In this document: in pieces, positions 43,837-53,084 of the stretch
Layout: each line of letters begins with the position of its first letter
Numbering within the stretch: position 1 is the stretch's first letter
Notes under the pieces: generated by a model
The model's database searches: none
Seen by the model: the letters and a program-made list of their open reading frames with translations, nothing else
Told to the model about the DNA's origin: nothing
From: Amylibacter sp. IMCC11727
GTDB taxonomy: Bacteria > Pseudomonadota > Alphaproteobacteria > Rhodobacterales > Rhodobacteraceae
DNA length: 64,000 nucleotides
Direction: 5' to 3'
Assembly: GCF_029854195.1 (NCBI RefSeq)
Contig: NZ_CP122960.1
Location: 2,672,001-2,736,000, forward strand
Program-made: the position numbers and the translations under genes

Positions 43837-44682
43837 TTACAACGAAGTTCTTACGGACCAAAGCTCGGGAAACAGCTCAACTTTCAGCATATTATGCAGA
43901 TACGACACGCCACCCGTGCCTCCTGTACCACGTTTATTGCCAATAATGCGTTCCACTGTTGTGACGTGATTGAACCGCCAACGACGGAAATAATCTTCGA
44001 AATCCACTAATTTTTCTGCCAACTCGTAGTATTCCCAATGAGTGTCGGGGTCCTGATAGATTTGCCGCCAAATGTCTTCTACCCCTGCCGAATGCGGTAG
44101 TTTTTGTGACACATCGCGGGTCAAAACCTCGCTTGGCACGTTATACCCGTTGTCCGCCAACATTCGCAGAACCGTGTCATAAAGGCTCGGTTTCGCCAGC
44201 TCATCTTTTAACGCTTGGTGTAGGTCTTCGCGGTGAGCATGGGGTTTTAACAGCGTGTGATTGCGATTGCCCACGATGTATTCCACCAAACGGTATTGAT
44301 GTGATTGAAACCCAGATGACGCCCCAAGATCATCGCGAAACTGTGTGTATTCAGATGGCGTCATGGTGCGCAAAACGTCCCATGCCGAATTCAGCTGTTC
44401 GAAAATCCGCGCCACGCGGGTCAGCATTTTAAACGCCATACGCGTTTGACCTTGCGCAATCAAATTCCGCGCGGCCTGCAATTCATAAATTGCCAGCCGC
44501 AGCCAGATTTCAGAGGCTTGATGCTGCACAATAAACAACATTTCATCATGGGCATCGGACAACGGATGCTGTGCCGTCAGGATTTGATCGAGCCCCAGAT
44601 AATCTGTGTAGGACATCTTATCAGCGAAATTGAGCGTTGCGGATTCAGGTGTTGTGTCTTTGGTCATGACGGTGATGTCCAT
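43837..44682 (-). CDS. kynA: Tryptophan 2,3-dioxygenase
   Basis: A 281-residue heme dioxygenase that opens the tryptophan indole ring to N-formylkynurenine, the first kynurenine-pathway step. Family features are YTDYLGLDQILTAQHP, HDEMLFIVQHQASEIWLRL (heme-pocket His), SGFQSHQYRLVEYIVGNRN and RRWRFNHVTTVERIIGNKRG with the proximal His and substrate-carboxylate Arg. The length is normal for bacterial TDO. The ATG at 44682 is chosen; an upstream TTG and an ATG at 44667 are alternatives. Kynureninase is not in the window. Confidence 0.95.
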   Translation of the reverse strand: MDITVMTKDTTPESATLNFADKMSYTDYLGLDQILTAQHPLSDAHDEMLFIVQHQASEIWLRLAIYELQAARNLIAQGQTRMAFKMLTRVARIFEQLNSAWDVLRTMTPSEYTQFRDDLGASSGFQSHQYRLVEYIVGNRNHTLLKPHAHREDLHQALKDELAKPSLYDTVLRMLADNGYNVPSEVLTRDVSQKLPHSAGVEDIWRQIYQDPDTHWEYYELAEKLVDFEDYFRRWRFNHVTTVERIIGNKRGTGGTGGVSYLHNMLKVELFPELWSVRTSL

Positions 44683-44924
44683 TCCCTGCAATGGCGATTG
44701 GTTTCTGGACCCTACTGAGTACCACCCAGTTTACAACCCAATGGCACTGCAAGTTTCATCAAACGTGCCTCTGATCTGCCCTGTCAAAGGATTGTCCAAC
44801 GGGCAACGATAATCACGCGCAAATGCGCCTCATTGGCCCATCCGCGCCCTTTCTGCTGGCCAAGGGGGATTTCATACTATAAGGCCGCGCCAAACACCTT
44901 ATTTTCTTAGACAGGCCGATCCAG

Positions 44925-46748
44925 ATGGAACTTAGAAATATCGCGATTATCGCGCACGTTGACCATGGTAAAACAACGCTCGTGGATGAGCTGTTGAAAC
45001 AGTCTGGCGCATTCCGCGAAAATCAAGCGGTGGCAGAACGTGCTATGGACAGCAACGATCTGGAGCGGGAACGCGGGATCACTATTCTGGCCAAGGCCAC
45101 CTCGGTGGAATGGAACAACACACGTATCAACATCGTGGACACCCCAGGCCACGCAGATTTTGGCGGTGAAGTGGAACGCATCCTGTCCATGGTCGACGGC
45201 GTTGTGTTGCTGGTGGACGCGGCCGAAGGGCCGATGCCGCAAACCAAATTTGTAACATCCAAAGCATTGGCGTTGGGTTTACGCCCGATTGTTGTGGTGA
45301 ACAAGGTGGACAAGCCTGACGGTGAACCAGATCGCGCACTTGATGAGTGTTTTGATCTGTTTGCCAACCTTGGCGCAGATGATGATCAGTTGGATTTCCC
45401 AACGATGTATGCCTCTGGTCGTGCGGGCTGGGCCGATATGGAACTGGACGGTCCTCAAAAAGACCTGTCCGCCCTGTTCGATCTGATCGTGGATCATGTC
45501 CCTGCCCCAAAACAGTTGGCCAAACGCGAAGAACCGTTCAAAATGCTGGCGGTTACTTTGGGCGCTGACCCGTTCATTGGCCGCATTCTGACAGGCCGCG
45601 TTGAAAGCGGTACGCTGAAAACAGGCGACACAGTCAAAGCCATGAGCATGGACGGCGAAGTGGTTGAAAGTTTCCGCGCCACCAAAATCCTTGCGTTCCG
45701 CGGTTTGGCCCAATCCCCAATTGATGTCGCAGAAGCAGGCGATATCGTATCCCTGGCAGGTATGACCAAAGCAACAGTGGCAGACACATTGTGCGATCCT
45801 TCCGTTGAAGAGGCGATCCCAGCCCAGCCCATTGATCCACCAACCATTTCCGTAACCTTTGGCATCAACGACAGCCCTTTGGCGGGGCGTGACGGCAAAA
45901 AAGTGCAATCACGCGTTATCCGTGACCGTCTGATGAAAGAAGCTGAAACCAACGTCGCAATCAAAGTGTCCGACACTCCAGGTGGCGAAGCGTTTGATGT
46001 GGCGGGTCGCGGCGAATTGCAGATGGGCGTTTTGATCGAAAACATGCGCCGTGAAGGGTTTGAATTGTCAATTTCCCGCCCCAAGGTGCTGTTCCAAGAG
46101 GTGGACGGTGTGCGCTGTGAGCCAATCGAAGAAGTTACCATTGACGTGGACGACGAATATTCCGGCTCTGTTATCGAAAAACTGACAGGCCCACGCAAAG
46201 GTGCGCTGACCGAAATGAAACCCGCTGGTGCTGGCAAAACACGGATCATTGCGCATGTGCCATCCCGTGGCTTGATCGGCTATCACGGTGAATTCCTGAC
46301 CGACACGCGCGGCACAGGTGTTTTGAACCGTGTGTTCCACGAATGGGCACCGCACAAAGGCAAAATTCCAGGCCGTCGCGCAGGTGTGTTGATTTCCATG
46401 GAAAACGGCACATCCGTGGCGTTTGCGCTGTGGAACCTTGAAGATCGCGGTAAGATGTTTATCGGCGCACAAGAAGACGTGTACACTGGCATGATTATCG
46501 GCGAACACAGCCGTGAAAACGATCTGGAAGTGAACCCGCTGAAAGGTAAAAAGCTGACCAATGTGCGGGCCAGCGGCACAGACGAAGCGGTGCGTTTGAC
46601 CACACCTGTACGCTACTCCTTGGAAGAAGCCATCGCCTATATCGACACGGATGAATTGGTTGAAGTAACACCAAACGCCATTCGTCTACGCAAAGTTCAT
46701 TTGGATCCGCACGAACGGAAACGCGCGGCCAAAGCTGAAAACGGCTAA
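44925..46748 (+). CDS. typA: Ribosome-binding GTPase TypA/BipA
   Basis: A 607-residue translational GTPase. The P-loop is AHVDHGKTTLVDELL, the switch region DSNDLERERGITILAK, and DTPGHADFGGE and NKVDKP follow. Domain II, the EF-G-like domains and the characteristic C-terminal domain complete the protein. TypA binds the 70S ribosome and helps assembly and stress adaptation. It is monocistronic, with a strong terminator 30 bp downstream. Confidence 0.97.
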   Translation: MELRNIAIIAHVDHGKTTLVDELLKQSGAFRENQAVAERAMDSNDLERERGITILAKATSVEWNNTRINIVDTPGHADFGGEVERILSMVDGVVLLVDAAEGPMPQTKFVTSKALALGLRPIVVVNKVDKPDGEPDRALDECFDLFANLGADDDQLDFPTMYASGRAGWADMELDGPQKDLSALFDLIVDHVPAPKQLAKREEPFKMLAVTLGADPFIGRILTGRVESGTLKTGDTVKAMSMDGEVVESFRATKILAFRGLAQSPIDVAEAGDIVSLAGMTKATVADTLCDPSVEEAIPAQPIDPPTISVTFGINDSPLAGRDGKKVQSRVIRDRLMKEAETNVAIKVSDTPGGEAFDVAGRGELQMGVLIENMRREGFELSISRPKVLFQEVDGVRCEPIEEVTIDVDDEYSGSVIEKLTGPRKGALTEMKPAGAGKTRIIAHVPSRGLIGYHGEFLTDTRGTGVLNRVFHEWAPHKGKIPGRRAGVLISMENGTSVAFALWNLEDRGKMFIGAQEDVYTGMIIGEHSRENDLEVNPLKGKKLTNVRASGTDEAVRLTTPVRYSLEEAIAYIDTDELVEVTPNAIRLRKVHLDPHERKRAAKAENG

Positions 46749-46778
46749 ACCGTTCTCGGTACAAAGCCAAGAAATTGG

Positions 46779-46818
46779 GACGGCGTCGCCTTTGAACAAG
46801 GTGACGCCGTCTTTTTTT
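46779..46818 (+). terminator. Rho-independent terminator of typA
   Basis: GACGGCGTCGCCTT pairs with AAGGTGACGCCGTC (one G-U pair, 14-bp stem, 5-nt loop) and is followed by CTTTTTTT. It is one of the strongest terminators in the window. Confidence 0.92.
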
Positions 46819-46976
46819 AATTCTGTCCCATAGTTTTCCATTTGCCCAAAACGTAAGCAGAATTTAGTTGCGCCTGCTGCGACCTTCTGTCCATATTGAT
46901 CTTGTGCCACGTTACGCTCGGGGGCACGGGTTCTCGGGTTTTGGTGGCCGTTTCTTAACACAGCACAGGGGCCATT

Positions 46977-48392
46977 ATGCCACGCCAAGCAGAACCAAGT
47001 TTCCGCGAATCCACCAACATCATGTTCAACAACGCCGTGGACCTGCTGGACCTGCCGCCAGGTCTGGTGGAAAAAATCAGAGTCTGTAACGCCACCTACA
47101 CTGTTCGATTTGGTGTTCGACTGCGGGGTGATATCCATACCTTTACGGGCTATCGTTCTGTGCATTCTGAACATATGGAACCCGTCAAAGGCGGCATTCG
47201 GTACGCCATGTCCGTGAACCAAGACGAGGTCGAAGCGCTGGCGGCCCTAATGACCTATAAATGCGCATTGGTCGAAGCGCCGTTTGGCGGATCAAAGGGC
47301 GGTTTGTGCATTGATCCACGGGAATGGGAAGAAGACGAGTTGGAACGCATCACCCGCCGCTTTGCCTATGAATTGGCCAAACGTGATTTGATCCACCCAT
47401 CCCAAAACGTACCAGCCCCTGACATGGGAACAGGGGAGCGGGAAATGGCGTGGATCGCCGATCAATACGCGCGCATGAACACGACGGACATCAACTCGCG
47501 CGCCTGTGTGACGGGTAAACCAATTTCTGGTGGCGGTATCCAAGGCCGCACCGAAGCCACAGGTCGCGGCGTGCAATACGCGTTGCAAGAGTTTTTCCGC
47601 CATCCTGAAGATGTGAAAGCCGCAGGACTGAGCGGCACGCTGGACGGCAAACGTGTGATTGTGCAGGGCCTCGGCAACGTGGGCTATCATGCGGCCAAAT
47701 TCCTGTCAGAAACCGACGGCTGCAAGGTCGTTGGCGTTTTGGAATACAACGGCTGTGTCGTTAACGAAGACGGCATCGACATCGAAGCCCTGAAACAGCA
47801 TTTGATTGCGCACGGAAGCCCAGATGGTTTTGCTGGCGGTACGATCCATCCTGCAGATGCACCAATTCTGGAAATGGATGCTGATATTTTGGTCCCTGCC
47901 GCCATGGAAGGTGTGATCAATTTGAACAACGCCGATCGCATTAAAACACCCCTGATTATCGAGGCCGCGAACGGCCCAGTCACATCAGGCGCGGATGAAA
48001 TCCTGCGCAAGAAAGGTTGTGTAATCATCCCCGATATGTACGCAAACGCGGGTGGTGTAACGGTATCTTATTTTGAATGGGTCAAGAACCTCAGCCATAT
48101 TCGATTTGGCCGTATGCAGCGCCGCCAAGAAGAAGAACGCCACCGTTTGCTGATTGACGAATTGGAAGTCGTGACAGGGCAAAAACTGTCAGACACGTTC
48201 AAACAGCGCTATTTGCATGGCGCGGGGGAGTTGGAGTTGGTGCGCTCTGGGCTCGAAGATACGATGCGCGGGGCCTACCAAGATATGCGCAAGGTTTGGC
48301 ATGAACGCGACGATGTGCATGACCTGCGCACGGCGGCATACCTCGTGTCGATCAACAAAGTGGCAGACAGTTACCGCGCTAAGGGTTTGTAA
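46977..48392 (+). CDS. gdhA: Glutamate dehydrogenase (Glu/Leu/Phe/Val dehydrogenase family)
   Basis: A 471-residue NAD(P)-dependent glutamate dehydrogenase, interconverting glutamate and 2-oxoglutarate plus ammonia. Active-site stretches include EPVKGGIRYAMSVNQDEV, YKCALVEAPFGGSKGGLCID with the catalytic Lys, and NVPAPDMGTGEREMAWIAD with the catalytic Asp. The cofactor domain has VQGLGNVGYHAAKFL. It is monocistronic with a terminator after it. NAD versus NADP preference cannot be decided with confidence from the motif alone. Confidence 0.93.
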   Translation: MPRQAEPSFRESTNIMFNNAVDLLDLPPGLVEKIRVCNATYTVRFGVRLRGDIHTFTGYRSVHSEHMEPVKGGIRYAMSVNQDEVEALAALMTYKCALVEAPFGGSKGGLCIDPREWEEDELERITRRFAYELAKRDLIHPSQNVPAPDMGTGEREMAWIADQYARMNTTDINSRACVTGKPISGGGIQGRTEATGRGVQYALQEFFRHPEDVKAAGLSGTLDGKRVIVQGLGNVGYHAAKFLSETDGCKVVGVLEYNGCVVNEDGIDIEALKQHLIAHGSPDGFAGGTIHPADAPILEMDADILVPAAMEGVINLNNADRIKTPLIIEAANGPVTSGADEILRKKGCVIIPDMYANAGGVTVSYFEWVKNLSHIRFGRMQRRQEEERHRLLIDELEVVTGQKLSDTFKQRYLHGAGELELVRSGLEDTMRGAYQDMRKVWHERDDVHDLRTAAYLVSINKVADSYRAKGL

Positions 48393-48411
48393 AACAATTC
48401 ATATTTCAAAA

Positions 48412-48444
48412 ACGGGCGCTGCGGTTTGTAGCGCCCTTTTTTGT
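48412..48444 (+). terminator. Rho-independent terminator of gdhA
   Basis: GGGCGCT (48414-48420) pairs with AGCGCCC (48430-48436) over a 9-nt loop, followed by TTTTTTG. It is 20 bp after the gdhA stop codon. Confidence 0.88.
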
Positions 48445-48613
48445 TTTTGTGATCCACACAGTCTTTGCTCACACGGGACCAACACCAACCCTTTCAATCA
48501 AATTGTTCATATTTTCAAAAGCAGAATTCGATCAGCATTAACCATATCTATTCCTGACATCCTCCAAGGTTGCCGCAAGTCAACATCGTCATTTTGTAAT
48601 TTCGGAGGAAACA

Positions 48614-49288
48614 ATGAGCGCTACTGTCATGATTATAATGGGGCTGCTGTCGGTTCTTGCACTTTCAAGCATCGATTTCGATTCAATTGAAGAAATCCGC
48701 GATCGAATTAATGACGCCAGAGAGGATCGCGAAAACGCAGAAGAGCAATTTCAAGACACGGCAGATTTAGGATGGCTTGATGTTCCCGAAGACGGTGTGG
48801 ATGGATCGGAAAACGATTTCAGCGCGTTTCGTGACAGTTTGTTGAACTTTGCCACAGCCAGTGACGCGGCGGATGCGTCCGTTGAACCTGCGCAGTTTGG
48901 GGCAGAGCTGCCGGTGGGCCAAGACACCGATCCGTTCGACAGCTTCGCGCAAGAAGAAATGGCCGAAGGCAACAGTGCATATGATCCATCTTTGGCATCC
49001 GACCCAGCCACGGATTTGTGGCCGATGGACGGGCAAAACCAGCCTGCGGATAACTCAGATCTGGTCCAATTGGCCGATAACGCTTCAGACGCGGACGCGC
49101 TGAATGGTCCTCATGGACCAAAACCAGATGCCGACGGCGTTGCGTTTGCCTCGGCGGAAACCATGACCCAGCATGAGGGGCACGCAGACAACGGATTGGA
49201 TGACACATCCCAAATCGCAGTCCATTCATCGGAACAAGAGTTTAAAGGGTTGCCACCAGAAGAATTGGTGCTGCGCAAGGCGGCTTAA
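48614..49288 (+). CDS. Hypothetical acidic protein with N-terminal membrane segment
   Basis: I do not recognise this 224-residue protein. It starts with a short hydrophobic helix, MIIMGLLSVLALSSIDFD, followed by a charged helical stretch (IEEIRDRINDAREDRENAEE). The rest is a long, very acidic low-complexity region rich in Asp, Ala and Ser without clear domain structure. It resembles membrane-tethered or secreted acidic proteins of Rhodobacteraceae but has no RTX repeats. A strong CGGAGGAAAC ribosome site supports the start. Confidence 0.7.
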   Translation: MSATVMIIMGLLSVLALSSIDFDSIEEIRDRINDAREDRENAEEQFQDTADLGWLDVPEDGVDGSENDFSAFRDSLLNFATASDAADASVEPAQFGAELPVGQDTDPFDSFAQEEMAEGNSAYDPSLASDPATDLWPMDGQNQPADNSDLVQLADNASDADALNGPHGPKPDADGVAFASAETMTQHEGHADNGLDDTSQIAVHSSEQEFKGLPPEELVLRKAA

Positions 49289-49295
49289 CCCGTGT

Positions 49296-49784
49296 TCAAG
49301 CGTTTTCAGGCCCGAGGGATCGTTCCATAATCAGAACTTCGATCGCTTGGGCCAATTCGCGATTTTGCGCGGGGTTTGTTGCACCACCTACCCCCAAACG
49401 TTTGCCCAACCGCCAATACAAACCTGGTGCCCAACTTTTGGGTTCTGGTTCATGCAAACGCACTAGAAAACCGTTAGAGGGCTTAAACGCAAACACCCCA
49501 CGATCCACTTCAGCCATGTTATACGCAGGGCACACAATGTTTCCTTGCGCATCAAACAAACCTTCTTTGGTTAAGTACAACCCGTGTTGCGTGACGCGCA
49601 AATTCCATTGCGCCTGCCAAATAAACAAGGCCCCAACCAGCGGTACCAATATCTTCAAAAGCACGCCATCTGGCGGGTTGCGGAGTGTCACAAAAATAAG
49701 CAACAGCCCTAAAATGCCCAGCACAATGGCACCGAACCAGCGGCGCCCTAAAGACGGTTCTAATGTTGCGATTGCATCTTTCAT
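49296..49784 (-). CDS. Hypothetical two-TM membrane protein
   Basis: A 162-residue inner-membrane protein of unknown role. Two hydrophobic segments, WFGAIVLGILGLLLIFVTL and LLKILVPLVGALFIWQAQW, are followed by a soluble part with LRVTQHGLYLTKEGLFDAQ that recalls PH-like or DUF domains seen after paired TM helices. The ATG at 49784 has GAGAGA upstream; an in-frame extension to 49871 is rejected. It converges with the acidic-protein gene and lies downstream of the oxygenase-like gene region. Confidence 0.65.
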   Translation of the reverse strand: MKDAIATLEPSLGRRWFGAIVLGILGLLLIFVTLRNPPDGVLLKILVPLVGALFIWQAQWNLRVTQHGLYLTKEGLFDAQGNIVCPAYNMAEVDRGVFAFKPSNGFLVRLHEPEPKSWAPGLYWRLGKRLGVGGATNPAQNRELAQAIEVLIMERSLGPENA

Positions 49785-49876
49785 TCTCTCTTTAAAGCGT
49801 AACAACCAAAAGGTTTCCAGCACCTTTTGATCCGATAGCCGCCTTGCGCGTGACTTTGCAGATCGCCGCAATGCCC

Positions 49877-50716
49877 CTAGTCGATAAAGTCATCTGCCCG
49901 TTGCCCTGCCCGTTCATAGTGAATGGGCAGCACCCTGCCATAAAGCTGTTTGCAGCGTTCGGGCGTTGCCACCATATCAGGTTCTTCCACATAGGAAAAT
50001 ATCGCGACATACCGCTGACGTTGCCCAGACAGTGGTGCCACGCGATGCAAACTGTAACGTCCCTTGAACAGCTGCAAATCCCCCGGTTCCAAATGCAGTT
50101 GCGTGACTTTGTCTGATGTCCCGTTCAGCACGCGTGCGACTTCTTCGAAGTTTTCACCATCCGCGCGGATGTTGGGGGCGTATTCAAACGCGCCACCGTG
50201 TTCAGCATTCTGAATGGCCAATGTGACGGTAAAATTGTTGGTATCGAAATGCCAGGGAAACCCAGAGCCGGCCCCCGCCGTATTGATGATCACATCTGCA
50301 AGCGGGTCGGCGTATCGGTAAAACCGGTCTTGTTGCAGGCAGGCCTGAATAAACGCATCGAAATTCGGATGGTCCTGAATTTGACGCAGAGGCCCTGATT
50401 TCGCAAAGTTATCCGCAGGTACAAACGCGTTAGAGCGATCAAAAAACTGCCGCGCGGGATGATGTTTGGGCAGGGATGGATCGTCTTTGGTGAAATAGGC
50501 ATTCGTGCGCTTGTACGATTTATGGGCAAGTGGCGCAGTGGCTTCTGCCTCTGCGATCAGGGCGGCGCGGCCCGCATCCGTCAGCGTGTTTTTCACAACG
50601 GCACAGCCATCACGGGCCAAATCCGCACGCACCCGATCCACCAGTGCGGCGTAATTTGCATCCGTAGGCGCATTCAATGGCAAAGCCTCATAATTTATGA
50701 GCGCAGTCTGCTCCAC
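49877..50716 (-). CDS. 2-oxoglutarate/Fe(II) oxygenase, HalD/BesD-like with HxD
   Basis: A 279-residue non-heme iron oxygenase. The metal triad candidates are His156 and Asp158 (PWHFDTNNFT) and His224 (YSLHRVAP), with Arg233/235 likely holding 2-oxoglutarate. The layout (HxD, then GGAFEYAPNIR, then the distal His) resembles the HalD/BesD group, whose amino-acid halogenases have HxG instead. The Asp suggests a hydroxylase. It sits four bases downstream of the 3-hydroxyisobutyrate-dehydrogenase-like gene, so the two may act in sequence on an amino acid or its derivative. Confidence 0.75.
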   Translation of the reverse strand: MEQTALINYEALPLNAPTDANYAALVDRVRADLARDGCAVVKNTLTDAGRAALIAEAEATAPLAHKSYKRTNAYFTKDDPSLPKHHPARQFFDRSNAFVPADNFAKSGPLRQIQDHPNFDAFIQACLQQDRFYRYADPLADVIINTAGAGSGFPWHFDTNNFTVTLAIQNAEHGGAFEYAPNIRADGENFEEVARVLNGTSDKVTQLHLEPGDLQLFKGRYSLHRVAPLSGQRQRYVAIFSYVEEPDMVATPERCKQLYGRVLPIHYERAGQRADDFID

Positions 50717-50719
50717 GTG

Positions 50720-51682
50720 TTACTCCGCTGCAGTTTGTTTGCCTTGCGGGATCACTTCGTAGCCTGCCTCTTCGGGTTCATCATCCGTCATTTCAGGTGG
50801 GAAGCCAGGGGCACGGATATCAAGGCCCGTAGCCTCTTCGAGCCGTTTGATAATGTTGGGGGACAGCTCTCGATCACCGTATTTCTGAATGCCATCATCA
50901 AAAATTTCACAAATCAACGGAGAGATTTCCAAAGGCACGTTATTGCGTTCTGCAATTTCTTGGAACAGACCCACATCCTTTTTCACAAGGTCCATCGTAA
51001 AGGAAATATCGCGCGACCCGTTCAGGATCACTTGGCTTTCAGTGACGTGGCTGAACGAATTACCCGACGAAATTTTGATCGCCTCATAAGCCGTGTTCAA
51101 ATCCATACCCGCCGCTTTGGCAGTTACCAAGGCTTCGGCATTGGCCACAAGATGCACGGTCGCGAGATAATTCGTCAGCACCTTGAGCATTGATGCTGAG
51201 CCAAGGTCACCCGTGTGCAAAATGCGCCGCCCCATGGTTTTAAGAAATGGAAGAATGCGATCAAACGTATCCCTATCACAGCCTGCAAAAATTGAAATAT
51301 TGCCCGTATCGGCGCGATGACATCCCCCAGAAACAGGGCAATCCACCGCCGCGCCACCCGCCGCGATCACCTTTGCGCCCAAGCGCTCGGCCTCGGCCTG
51401 ATCGGTGGTAGACATTTCCATCCAGATTTTGCCCTCTTTCACCTCTGGCAGCATCTCTTGCAGCACCGCATCAGATGCAGCAGGGGACGGCAGGCAGGTG
51501 ATCACCGCATCACACTCGCGCATCATTTGGGCAGGATTTTCCGCCGCTTTGGCCCCTTTGGCCACCATTGCATCCACCAAATCGCGGTTCAAATCCAGAA
51601 CGGTCAGGTCAATTCCATTGCGCAGCAAGCTGCCCGAAAGTTTGTGGCCCACATTGCCCAAACCGATAAATCCAACTTTCAT
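50720..51682 (-). CDS. 3-hydroxyisobutyrate dehydrogenase-family NAD(P) oxidoreductase
   Basis: A 320-residue beta-hydroxyacid dehydrogenase. Features are the N-terminal dinucleotide motif KVGFIGLGNVGHKLSGSLL, the substrate-binding CPVSGGCHRADTGN and the catalytic Lys in SASMLKVLTNYLATVH. The C-terminus is longer than usual and acidic. It oxidises a beta-hydroxyacid with NAD(P). The leader just upstream has a TTGTTTTG repeat (about 51698-51721). The oxygenase-like gene follows four bases later. Confidence 0.87.
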   Translation of the reverse strand: MKVGFIGLGNVGHKLSGSLLRNGIDLTVLDLNRDLVDAMVAKGAKAAENPAQMMRECDAVITCLPSPAASDAVLQEMLPEVKEGKIWMEMSTTDQAEAERLGAKVIAAGGAAVDCPVSGGCHRADTGNISIFAGCDRDTFDRILPFLKTMGRRILHTGDLGSASMLKVLTNYLATVHLVANAEALVTAKAAGMDLNTAYEAIKISSGNSFSHVTESQVILNGSRDISFTMDLVKKDVGLFQEIAERNNVPLEISPLICEIFDDGIQKYGDRELSPNIIKRLEEATGLDIRAPGFPPEMTDDEPEEAGYEVIPQGKQTAAE

Positions 51683-51830
51683 AACTGTACCCTGTTCTTT
51701 GTTGTTTTGTTGTTTTGTTGTTCCCATGACATGCCAGTCGGCTCCAAAAGGATAGCCCATCTGCGACATGTTGGGGTCGGGTTTTGATGGATAGGGTTGC
51801 GCAAGAGGCTTCGCGCCCTAAGGTGATCCC

Positions 51831-53000
51831 ATGACTTGGCCTGCAAATTCTCCACAGCATGACACGGATGCCCAAGCGGGTATCGAGGTTACAGACGATT
51901 TCGAACAATTCGAACAACGCAACGATGTGTTTAGCCGCGCAATGTGGGATGAAACCGTACAATCGCCCAAAACAGACGCTTTTTTCGCCAGTTACCGTAT
52001 GGAAGCCACGCCACGACGGGGTGATGGTTTTTCACAAAGAGATTTTGCCTTGCGCAATGCGTCTTGGTTGATTTCGGATGTGATATCAGACCGAAGTGCA
52101 GCAGAGGGCCGCCGCGAAGGGTTTCAAGCTCCCATCGCCGCCGACACCCCGATTGCGCCCGAAGCGATGGCCATTGATGACCCATCCGCAATGAGCGCAG
52201 AAGTTAAACGCATTGCCACGTTTTTTGGGGCTGACCTGTGCGGGATCACAGAGTTCGACAGGCGCTGGCTTTATAAATCACGGGTGGACACTCGTGACAT
52301 GTCTGCGGCCCCAAACGATTTGCCAGAGGGCATGACCAGCGTCATCGTGCTGGGACACCAAATGGAAGAAAACTTGGTTGCCACCTATCCGTCAGCACTG
52401 GCTGGGGCCGCAACGGGGCGCGAATATTCGCACGAAGCGGCCATTGTGATGCAAGTGGCTGCCTATATTCGCAATTTGGGGTACGAGGCAGTGGCATCGA
52501 TGAATGATACGGGTTTGGTGATCCCCTATGCAGTGAAAGCAGGTCTTGGCGAATACGCGCGAAACCAATTGGTGATTACCCCAGAGTTCGGCCCGCGCCT
52601 GCGATTTTCCAAGATTTTTACCAATCTGCCGTTGTCCCATGACGCGGCAAAACCGCTCGGCGTGCGGGCCTTTTGCGATATTTGCACGGCTTGTGCAGAT
52701 GCCTGCCCTGTTAAGGCGCTGCCGTTTGGCCCACCAAGTGATGAACAGCCCAACGTCAGTGCGATCAAAGGCGTTAAAAAATGGACGTCTGACGCCGAAA
52801 AATGTTTCGGTTTTTGGGCGAAACTGGCTTCGGACTGTGCGATTTGCATGCGGGTTTGCCCTTTTAACCGCGACTTTACCAAATGGTATCACCGTGTCTG
52901 GCTAAAGTTGGCGTTGTCTCCGTTGCGCAAGCTGGCCCTGCGCATGGCCAAAGGGCACGGTGCGCGCAAGAAACCCTCAGATTGGTGGCGTTCGCCGTAA
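51831..53000 (+). CDS. Reductive-dehalogenase-like 4Fe-4S double-cluster protein
   Basis: A 389-residue Fe-S protein. The C-terminal half has two ferredoxin clusters: Cys282, 285, 288, 292 (CDICTACADACP) and Cys325, 336, 339, 343 (ending CAICMRVCP). The segment GLGEYARNQLVITPEFGPRL and RFSKIFTNLPL is typical of reductive dehalogenases and epoxyqueuosine reductase relatives, which bind cobalamin. It lacks a Tat signal and membrane partner, so it would be cytosolic. Catalytic dehalogenation is an inference; it is divergent from the HIBADH-like gene. The start at 51831 is weakly supported. Confidence 0.75.
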   Translation: MTWPANSPQHDTDAQAGIEVTDDFEQFEQRNDVFSRAMWDETVQSPKTDAFFASYRMEATPRRGDGFSQRDFALRNASWLISDVISDRSAAEGRREGFQAPIAADTPIAPEAMAIDDPSAMSAEVKRIATFFGADLCGITEFDRRWLYKSRVDTRDMSAAPNDLPEGMTSVIVLGHQMEENLVATYPSALAGAATGREYSHEAAIVMQVAAYIRNLGYEAVASMNDTGLVIPYAVKAGLGEYARNQLVITPEFGPRLRFSKIFTNLPLSHDAAKPLGVRAFCDICTACADACPVKALPFGPPSDEQPNVSAIKGVKKWTSDAEKCFGFWAKLASDCAICMRVCPFNRDFTKWYHRVWLKLALSPLRKLALRMAKGHGARKKPSDWWRSP

Positions 53001-53084
53001 GCGAACAGTGCTTTTCGCGCTGTGATCTTGGTTCCATATGAAATGCCACCTATGTTTGGAGAAACCAAATTCGGAGGCACGACC

